A stretch of 25,241 bases of DNA from a virus, in the IMG/VR virus record IMGVR_UViG_3300034198_008553, positions 1 through 25,241 of that record; one strand, 5' to 3'. The position numbers and the translations under genes are program-made. Below the pieces are notes generated by a model that saw only the letters and a list, made by a program, of their open reading frames with translations, did not search any database and had not been told where the DNA came from. Each line of letters begins with the position of its first letter. Positions within the stretch are counted from its first letter, which is position 1. Of the stretch, positions 6,019 through 12,080 are shown one piece after another.

Positions 6019-7469
6019 TAGCAATTCCACTTTCTTAAAGCTTTATTGATACGAGAATTTGGATCACGTGCAGTTTTAGCAGATGTTAATCTTTTTTTCA
6101 TACCACCCATACGAGCACAAAATGATTTACGGCGTTTAGCTGCTTTACTACCCTTTTTTAATTTAGAGGGTTTTGTTGTAACAGCCATAGATAATTTTGA
6201 ACCTGGATTTTCTCTACGATAAGAAGCAATACCTTTACGATTTAATCCACCTTTTGGATCTTTACCTGCTTTTCGTTGCCATGCTGCAGTTTCGTATAGT
6301 TCTTCATCAGGAACTGCTTCAAAATCTTCCCAAATAACTTCAGGATCAACTTCATACTTTTCTGCTAATTCTACAACATAATCTTCAACAATATCAAACA
6401 TTACTTCAGGATTGTATTCTTCGTGCATTTCACTACGCATGTAATTTGCAACTGTCATGATGTAATCTTCCGCCAATGTGATTTTAGATTCTACCCACTC
6501 CGGCAAATCTGTATTTTGTCCCATCAAGTTAATCAATTCTTCAGCATTATGCATGATAGTTTTTAATTGATTAACTGCCATGTGTGGATCAGAATATTCA
6601 TGGTCTCTTTTTTCATAAATTTCAACTTCTTCTTTAGTACTTCTCCAACCGCCACCCATTGATTTGTATTTTTTAGAAGCCCAACCATTAGCATATGCAG
6701 AAGGATAAACAGCAAATTTAGATTTGGCAGCTGCCTTAGCACGTGCCCATTTCTCTGGACTTGTTGGAACATTTTTTTCGTCCAACGTTTCATTTTTTTC
6801 CATAAATGATTTAAATGTTTTCATTTTTGTTCCTTCTTTTAATCTTTCTGCGTTGCTTTTTCTTAAAGGATGGTCTGGATTTTTATAAGGAGTTTTTCTT
6901 AATCCTTTTGAATCATAATCTCCAGATTTTTTCTTTGCAATTGCTGTTGCAGCTGCAATTGCGGCCGCAGCACTTTCTGTTTTGACATTGATTGGTGCAC
7001 CACGGCGTTCTGGATTAGGATCTTCACGGCGTTTTCTTTGTGATGCTTTAGCTCTGCCTTCTTTACCCAATGCATTTGCTTTTGCTCTTGGTAAACATTT
7101 TGGTTTGCCTTCACCTGGTTCTCTAGCACAATGTCCCTTGACATTACCTTTGGTGTCCATGCGAACCCAATCTTGTTTAAACCATTTGCGCAAATCTTCA
7201 TTGATCCAATCGTCAGGTGTTTTACCGTGTTTTGATTTAAAGTCGTTGTGTAGGTCTTTGCCTGTGATGCCGTGTTTTTTGGATATTTTTGTCATTAATC
7301 CATCAATTGTGTCATAATCATGGCTATCTAATTTTTTTAAACCATCTTCCAACTCTTTAACATGATCCTCTTTTGTGCAACTTCCTGGAGAATAAGGTTT
7401 TTTACCTGGAACAGGTCTATGACCTGGCCAACATCTACCTTTTTCTCTAATTTGTTTAAAAGTTTTCAT
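6018..7469 (-). CDS. 483-residue modular, probably head-packaged protein
   Basis: This is a chain of short phage modules. Residues 1-10 are MKTFKQIREK. A Cys/Pro/Gly segment follows (GRCWPGHRPVPG). The region around 95-165 has WFKQDWVRMDTKGN and C-LPRAKA, similar to DUF5872-like modules. A second MKTFKSFMEK lies at 216-225. WARAKAAAKSKFAVYPSAYANG is at 241-262, an acidic helical region at 287-390, and a basic C-terminal module has SFCARMGGMKKRLTSAKTA and a terminal KALRKWNC. Family names are from memory. (I/L)xE tripeptides sit at module borders (89-91, 229-231, 284-286, 391-393), matching the T4 prohead protease consensus. The start is ATG, overlapping the next upstream gene by ATGA. I infer a structural or packaged protein; no enzyme motif is seen. 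Confidence 0.7.
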   Translation of the reverse strand: MKTFKQIREKGRCWPGHRPVPGKKPYSPGSCTKEDHVKELEDGLKKLDSHDYDTIDGLMTKISKKHGITGKDLHNDFKSKHGKTPDDWINEDLRKWFKQDWVRMDTKGNVKGHCAREPGEGKPKCLPRAKANALGKEGRAKASQRKRREDPNPERRGAPINVKTESAAAAIAAATAIAKKKSGDYDSKGLRKTPYKNPDHPLRKSNAERLKEGTKMKTFKSFMEKNETLDEKNVPTSPEKWARAKAAAKSKFAVYPSAYANGWASKKYKSMGGGWRSTKEEVEIYEKRDHEYSDPHMAVNQLKTIMHNAEELINLMGQNTDLPEWVESKITLAEDYIMTVANYMRSEMHEEYNPEVMFDIVEDYVVELAEKYEVDPEVIWEDFEAVPDEELYETAAWQRKAGKDPKGGLNRKGIASYRRENPGSKLSMAVTTKPSKLKKGSKAAKRRKSFCARMGGMKKRLTSAKTARDPNSRINKALRKWNC

Positions 7470-7675
7470 TTTTTACCTGCAATATAATTGTAGTCGTCCA
7501 TCGTTAGTGTGCCACGATGGCGAATATCAATAAGTCTTTCAACTACTTTATGTAAATCTACGTCCGTTTTTATATCTTCACGAACCAATTCAAAAACACG
7601 AATCAATAATGGAATATCAAAAGCGATGATATCTTTTTTATCCGCTTCATTGATATGTTGCTTAAATGATTTCAT
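7466..7675 (-). CDS. Small conserved phage protein with capsid-targeting-like N-terminus
   Basis: The 69 residues begin MKSFKQHINEA, which aligns position for position with the T4 internal-protein leader MKTYQEFIAEA, including I8-N-E10 followed by A11 where the T4 prohead protease would cut. The rest is a compact helical domain (DIPLLIRVFELVREDIKTDVDLHKVVERL, ending LTMDDYNYIAGKK) that I recall as recurrent in marine T4-like phages without known function. It overlaps both neighbours by ATGA. It is likely packaged in the head or part of the prohead core. Confidence 0.7.
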   Translation of the reverse strand: MKSFKQHINEADKKDIIAFDIPLLIRVFELVREDIKTDVDLHKVVERLIDIRHRGTLTMDDYNYIAGKK

Positions 7676-8058
7676 ATTTTCCTTAATATTTCTGCAATAT
7701 TTGGTTCTAATGGAATATCAGATGAGTAAATTGTTTTACCATTTATTCCAGTTACTTCGTCTGGCATGATATCCAAATAATCCAAAAATGTTTTTAGTAT
7801 ATCGTAATCTCGTTCATCTATTTTATAGAATAAAATTCTTGCTGTTGGTATAGGACCAAAAACATTATTCAATAAAATAACATGATTTAAAATTAATCTT
7901 TCTTTTAAAGATTTTGTAACTTTGTATCTACGAAACAACCTCTTTAAATATTTCGTTCTTTTAATGTCGCTCTCAAATTCTGACATAATACAATGAGGTG
8001 AAGCATAACACTTCACCACATATAACATAAAGTTTTCTTCGTTCAAATCTTCAAACAT
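7672..8058 (-). CDS. Conserved phage protein, unknown function
   Basis: This 128-residue soluble, mainly helical protein contains ESDIKRTKYLKRLFRRYK and LKERLILNHVILLNNVFGP, with a C-terminal segment ending LEPNIAEILRKI. I recall similar proteins next to structural genes in T4-like aquatic phages but cannot name a function. It overlaps both neighbours (TAATG with the methyltransferase stop, ATGA with the next gene), so its expression is coupled to them. Confidence 0.62.
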   Translation of the reverse strand: MFEDLNEENFMLYVVKCYASPHCIMSEFESDIKRTKYLKRLFRRYKVTKSLKERLILNHVILLNNVFGPIPTARILFYKIDERDYDILKTFLDYLDIMPDEVTGINGKTIYSSDIPLEPNIAEILRKI

Positions 8059-8669
8059 TATTTAACTGCTTCTAATGTCATTGATTCTAATTGTAAAAAT
8101 TCTTTACCCATTCTTGGCCAATTTTCCAAATCTCTTAAATTGGCATCATCACTTTCACAAATTTTATGTTCGGTGATATTTTTAAATCCTGCCAATTCTA
8201 AACTTTTAGCCAAAGTTTTTTTATCATAAATGAAAACGTGTCCCCAATCTCTCACAAAATTATTGAAAAGAAATACTTGGTCATTATAAGGCGCCCATTT
8301 CATCATTAATGGTGTTGCCCATTCCAAATATCTCTTATACAATTCATTGTCAGGATTAAGATACATCTCCACTAAAAAACCTAAATCTGGTGTAGTAATT
8401 CTAATTCTTCCACCAGTTTTCATAGCTCTATATGTTTCTCTCAACATAGCTTGACCTTTTTCATAGGTCAAATGCTCAATCGTGTGTTCTGAATAAGCAT
8501 AATCAAAAGTTTCGTTGAAAAATGGAAATGGCTGAGTAATATCAGCTTTGAGAATGTTGGGGTTACCGTGAGGTTCCCAATCTACATTCAACCATCCATC
8601 CAACACATGCGAATCAGAACCTAAATGTAATTTTCTTACTTCATTTTGTTCAAAATACTGCCGAATCAT
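8058..8669 (-). CDS. SAM-dependent methyltransferase, class I (type 11-like)
   Basis: The 203 residues contain a Rossmann-type SAM site: LHLGSD as motif I, LNVDWE with an acidic residue for the ribose hydroxyls, ILKADITQPFPF as motif II, then YSEHTIEHL and MKTGGRIRITTPD typical of type 11 methyltransferases. The substrate is unknown; a sugar, lipid or protein is as likely as nucleic acid. A good ribosome binding site (GAGGAAATATAATG) precedes the ATG, which lies 19 bases beyond a strong hairpin. A related but distinct methyltransferase sits in the glycan block at 16543-17274. Confidence 0.82.
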   Translation of the reverse strand: MIRQYFEQNEVRKLHLGSDSHVLDGWLNVDWEPHGNPNILKADITQPFPFFNETFDYAYSEHTIEHLTYEKGQAMLRETYRAMKTGGRIRITTPDLGFLVEMYLNPDNELYKRYLEWATPLMMKWAPYNDQVFLFNNFVRDWGHVFIYDKKTLAKSLELAGFKNITEHKICESDDANLRDLENWPRMGKEFLQLESMTLEAVK

Positions 8670-8688
8670 TATATTTCCTCAAGTTTAA

Positions 8689-8708
8689 GGGGGATACGAA
8701 TATCCCCC
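8689..8708 (-). terminator. Terminator-like hairpin with UUCG loop
   Basis: A perfect 8-bp stem (GGGGGATA / TATCCCCC) closes a four-base loop that reads UUCG in the minus-strand transcript. It lies 28 bases beyond the stop of the Ig-like virion protein gene. There is no run of U after the stem, only CTTAAACTT, so it may be partial, or act as an RNA-stabilising 3' end instead. T4 uses UUCG-loop hairpins as terminators. Confidence 0.7.
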
Positions 8709-8736
8709 AACATCAATTTTAAAAATTAATACTTAA

Positions 8737-9459
8737 TTAATAAATTCTAACTTGGCTATTAGCAGAGTATACTGTTACACCAGAATTTTGGATTCCAGCG
8801 TTTGTTGCTGTAATCTTTGCACGGTATACGTAATTGTTTGCTGTTGTAGCTGTTGGTGCTAAAGTTACTGTAGCTGTATCAGAATTAGATTTCTTCATGC
8901 TACCAGGTTGACCTGTTGTAACATTTACACCAGTTGGCATATCAACCCAATTCATACCACCAGCATTAACTTGCCATTGATATGTTAGAGTTGCACTAGA
9001 AGGAACAACTGTTGTACCAACTACAGACAATGTTGTTGTATTAGCACCTTGAGCATTAGCAGTTAATGTGCGCAATGTTGCAGGTTGTGTGATTGTGATT
9101 ACTGCATCAGGTAATGTTGCATCGTCACTATTGTTGTCTGATTGAACATTGGCGATAGTAACTAAAGTTTCCCATGTTACACGACCTGCACGGCCACCAG
9201 AACCTTCTTTTCTTAAATTCCAGCCAGAATGTGCTGGTTTTACAGAAGTAGATTCTTGTACCTGTTCTTCAGCAGAATCAACCATGAACAATCCAATTTT
9301 TTCGTCTGTGGTATATACATCAGAAGATGTGTTACCATACAGTAATGCCACATTGGCAGCTGTTGGTCTAGCACGATTTGGATTGTCAGGTGCTACCGTT
9401 GAATTGACCACCCAATATGGTGCGTTTGATGATGCATCGTAATTTCCCCATGAGGACAT
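8737..9459 (-). CDS. Virion structural protein with C-terminal Ig-like domain
   Basis: The 240 residues begin MSSWGNYDASSNAPYWVVNS, with PNRARPTAANVALLYGNT after it, an N-terminal domain I recall as common in structural proteins of marine T4-like phages. Residues about 75-105 hold HSGWNLRKEGSGGRAGRVTWETLV. From about 120 the sequence turns into a Thr/Ser/Val-rich beta domain with TLTYQWQVNAGG and YVYRAKITATNAG, the usual look of an Ig-like phage domain. Such domains decorate capsids or tails and bind glycans or cell surfaces weakly. It has its own late promoter, a strong ribosome binding site (AAGGAGAAAAACATG) and a terminator hairpin, consistent with high late expression. Confidence 0.75.
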   Translation of the reverse strand: MSSWGNYDASSNAPYWVVNSTVAPDNPNRARPTAANVALLYGNTSSDVYTTDEKIGLFMVDSAEEQVQESTSVKPAHSGWNLRKEGSGGRAGRVTWETLVTIANVQSDNNSDDATLPDAVITITQPATLRTLTANAQGANTTTLSVVGTTVVPSSATLTYQWQVNAGGMNWVDMPTGVNVTTGQPGSMKKSNSDTATVTLAPTATTANNYVYRAKITATNAGIQNSGVTVYSANSQVRIY

Positions 9460-9491
9460 GTTTTTCTCCTTAAATATCCTTGTTTGTTAAC

Positions 9492-9499
9492 TATTTATC
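9492..9499 (-). promoter_or_regulatory. T4-type late promoter, GATAAATA
   Basis: The minus strand reads GATAAATA immediately after the stop of the preceding gene and 32 bases before the ATG of the virion protein gene. T4 late promoters are TATAAATA, and T4-like cyanophages use NATAAATA, recognised by the gp55-type sigma with gp33 and the clamp. The same octamer occurs at 23383-23390. Confidence 0.68.
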
Positions 9500-10726
9500 T
9501 TACTTCTTTTTCTTATCCTTAACAACCTTATCAATTTCGTTAGGTTGATTATTAGGACGATTCTTCATTAGGGGGTCAATTTCAATGGTGTCCCTAGGTT
9601 CACCAGTTAAAGTCTTACCACCACTCATAATTGCTGCTGCTTCAGGTTCTTTTGCAACCTCGTTACTGTCATCTGTTTTAATGAACTTTGGTTTTTTACC
9701 ATAAGACGCAACAGATTTATCTTCTTTTTCGTGGTCATATACTTCTTCTTTGACCGCATTATGTTTTTTATATAAAGACTTAATCATTCGAGCCGATTTA
9801 GTTAATTCGGATTTTCTGATATTTGATGGTTGTTGAACATCATCAGCACCATTTGCAGCATCAGCCACAGTTTGAGTTGCAGCCTGTGGATCTTGATAAG
9901 TATCTTCTTTAACTACAGCATCATGAGGATATTTTTCAGAATGTCCTTTACCATCTCTTTGAACATGAATAGATTGATTATCAACTTTGGTTACTTTACC
10001 TTTTTGTTTACCAAAAAACTTAGAATGAACAACAACAGAATCACCCACTTTGTGTTCAGCTTCTTCTTTATTTAAATGTTTTTCTAAACGGTCGATAGCA
10101 CCTTTGACATCAGTTTGGCCTGCTGCATGACGAGCTTTCATTTGTTTTTCAATCTCATTATGTTTTTTTGCTCTTTCAGCAGATGCTTGACGGAACTTAT
10201 CTAAAGCAGTTCCTTGTATTGTTTTAACTTCATCAAGTACAGTATCTTCTTTATGTAATCCATTTGTTGTAACAACTTTATTCATATGTTTAGATTTGTC
10301 TAAAGAATGTTTTCTAAGTTGTACTGAAGTATGTTGTGAGGAAATACCCTCATGCATATGTGTCTGTTTCCATCTAATGAAATCAGCTGATTTTGCATAT
10401 GAAATTTTTTGTGATAGAGAAACATATTTTGGATTCATACCTTTATATAAAAGATATTGTTCCAATTCACTTTCGTTGATGTTTTCAACTTCTTCAAATG
10501 TGTGTTGTTGTTTCCATTTAATAAATGCAGAAGATTTAGCATGAGAGATTTTAGTATCTTTACTAACTCTTTTAGGATCAATTCCACGAGATAACAAATA
10601 TGTATCTAATGAAGCTTCATTGATACCAGCTCTAGTTGACCAAGGGTCATTAGGATCAGTACCAAAGGTGGACTTGGGTGCCACACCTTTGATAATCTCC
10701 TTTAGTTTTTTTGCCAGTTTGTGCAT
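9500..10726 (-). CDS. 408-residue modular charged protein with tandem repeats, probably head-interior
   Basis: The ATG at 10726, preceded by AGGAAATAACTAAT, is chosen over a TTG nine codons upstream. The protein is Lys/Glu/His-rich with little hydrophobic core. It holds two tandem 41-residue repeats (35-75 and 83-123), each opening with INE and ending in FI-K/R-WKQ. A KOW-like segment follows at about 225-272 (HKVGDSVVVHSKFFGKQKGKV), then a disordered acidic/basic tail ending KVVKDKKKK. (I/L)xE sites occur at 35-37, 83-85 and 164-166. The composition fits prohead scaffold or packaged internal proteins. No enzyme signature is seen. Confidence 0.68.
   Translation of the reverse strand: MHKLAKKLKEIIKGVAPKSTFGTDPNDPWSTRAGINEASLDTYLLSRGIDPKRVSKDTKISHAKSSAFIKWKQQHTFEEVENINESELEQYLLYKGMNPKYVSLSQKISYAKSADFIRWKQTHMHEGISSQHTSVQLRKHSLDKSKHMNKVVTTNGLHKEDTVLDEVKTIQGTALDKFRQASAERAKKHNEIEKQMKARHAAGQTDVKGAIDRLEKHLNKEEAEHKVGDSVVVHSKFFGKQKGKVTKVDNQSIHVQRDGKGHSEKYPHDAVVKEDTYQDPQAATQTVADAANGADDVQQPSNIRKSELTKSARMIKSLYKKHNAVKEEVYDHEKEDKSVASYGKKPKFIKTDDSNEVAKEPEAAAIMSGGKTLTGEPRDTIEIDPLMKNRPNNQPNEIDKVVKDKKKK
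10358..10480 (-). repeat. In-gene repeat, copy B
   Basis: This encodes residues 83-123 of the 408-residue protein (INESELEQYLLYKGMN...). It matches copy A at 24 of 41 positions. The conserved core is IS-x-AKS-x-x-FI-x-WKQ. Confidence 0.8.
10502..10624 (-). repeat. In-gene repeat, copy A
   Basis: This encodes residues 35-75 of the 408-residue protein (INEASLDTYLLSRGID...). The two copies are spaced 48 codons apart, indicating a tandem domain duplication. Confidence 0.8.
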
Positions 10727-10727
10727 A

Positions 10728-12080
10728 TTAGTTATTTCCTGGAGCTTTACCAAGCATTTCTGTTTTGATACGTTTCATTGCTTGACGAGCCAAGTCTTTT
10801 GCACGACTCATTGGAGTATGAACTGCACCAGATTTATCTTTTACATTTTGTGGTGTTGTTGAATATGGTTGTTCAAATGGTGCATCATCTTGTCCAGGTG
10901 AAAGTGTTTTTGCTTCATTGGTTTCTTTTTTGCCTGCTAAGAAACGACCAAAGTTTTTCAAATCACCTTTTAAAGAAGGTTTTTTACCCATATCTTTTAA
11001 ATAAGATTTATCAGCAACATCTTGATTCTTTTTTGGTGTTTCTTCTGACAATTCAGATTGTTCTTTAAATGAATTTGGTTTTCCATATTTTGGATCCAAA
11101 CGGTCAATTTTATCCTCTAAACCAGGTTTAGCTATATCGGAACGTATTGCAGCAGAATCAGCAGGTTCTTGTTTTGGTGGAGCTTTCATTTCACCATCAG
11201 ATTTCAATTTTAATTTGAATGATTGGAAAGAATTGGATCTACCACCTTCTTCACGACCTTTTAATGTGTCTGTAGTAATACGGTCTGGATTAGTATCGGA
11301 AGTTGTTACTTTGGCTTCATCCAATTCATATTCTTCTTTTTTCAAAGCGGTTTTCTTAACCATCTTTTTAACTAATTCTTTATCTTCTTCTTCATCATCA
11401 TGTTTCTCACCAGCTTCTTTTTCTTCATTCTGTTTTGCATAGTAAGCACCTAATGCCATCTTCTTACGTTCAGCTTTAGTCTTACCTTTGAATTTTGGAT
11501 TATCTGAGTGAATGAAATCATGAATCCAGTCACCAGCAGAAGCATCTTTACTCAACACTTCATTGAGTTCTTCTTCAACTTCTTCAGCAAATATAGCATG
11601 GTTGATTAAACGAGAAGCAAAATTATAACCTTCTTTGTGATGCATCTTTTTTTCGTGACCTTTTACTTCTTTCTTAGCAATGTTTTTTGCTTCAGGTTCA
11701 GTAACACAATCACCTTCTTCTTTAAGGTCTTTGTCTTTTGGTTCTTTAACTTTATCAATGTCGTGTTTGGTTTGGTCTTTACGAGCTTTAGCGGAATCAC
11801 CATAACGATGACCATACACTTTCATACCAGTAGGAGTAGGAACTTTTTCAGAAGTTGCTTCATCGACAGTTTCTTCCATACATTCACCATAAGTGATGTT
11901 TTCGCCTTGAACTTTAACAGGATATGTCTTACCTTTAAATGTAAACATTTTTTGGCCTGCTGAATGTGCTGCATAAGCAGCTTTACGCAAACCTGTTTCA
12001 TCTAGTTCCGCTTCTTTAGCCATTACTTTTTTAACGGCTTCAGCAATAGCATCTAGTTGCATATTATTTTTGGTAAACAT
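10728..12080 (-). CDS. 450-residue modular charged protein, probably head-interior
   Basis: This is a low-hydrophobicity protein built of modules separated by acidic/basic linkers. LRKAAYAAHSAGQKMFTFKG is at 31-50. VLSKDASAGDWIHDFIHSD followed by FKGKTKAERKKMALGAYYAKQ is at 175-217, a module I recall from many structural or prohead-core proteins of T4-like aquatic phages. Basic helical stretches follow, and a C-terminal RAKDLARQAMKRIKTEMLG. (I/L)xE sites precede modules (LDE 26-28, LNE 172-174, LDE 253-255). The start ATG has a strong ribosome binding site (CAGGAGAAATAAATG) inside the end of the upstream gene. A role in the prohead core or as packaged protein is inferred. Confidence 0.68.
   Translation of the reverse strand: MFTKNNMQLDAIAEAVKKVMAKEAELDETGLRKAAYAAHSAGQKMFTFKGKTYPVKVQGENITYGECMEETVDEATSEKVPTPTGMKVYGHRYGDSAKARKDQTKHDIDKVKEPKDKDLKEEGDCVTEPEAKNIAKKEVKGHEKKMHHKEGYNFASRLINHAIFAEEVEEELNEVLSKDASAGDWIHDFIHSDNPKFKGKTKAERKKMALGAYYAKQNEEKEAGEKHDDEEEDKELVKKMVKKTALKKEEYELDEAKVTTSDTNPDRITTDTLKGREEGGRSNSFQSFKLKLKSDGEMKAPPKQEPADSAAIRSDIAKPGLEDKIDRLDPKYGKPNSFKEQSELSEETPKKNQDVADKSYLKDMGKKPSLKGDLKNFGRFLAGKKETNEAKTLSPGQDDAPFEQPYSTTPQNVKDKSGAVHTPMSRAKDLARQAMKRIKTEMLGKAPGNN

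Noticed and set aside
6563-7201. Two minus-strand ORFs (6563-6793 and 6899-7201) inside the 483-residue modular gene
   Set aside because: They are low-complexity Lys/Gln shadow frames with no natural-looking domains, while the main frame has conserved modules throughout.
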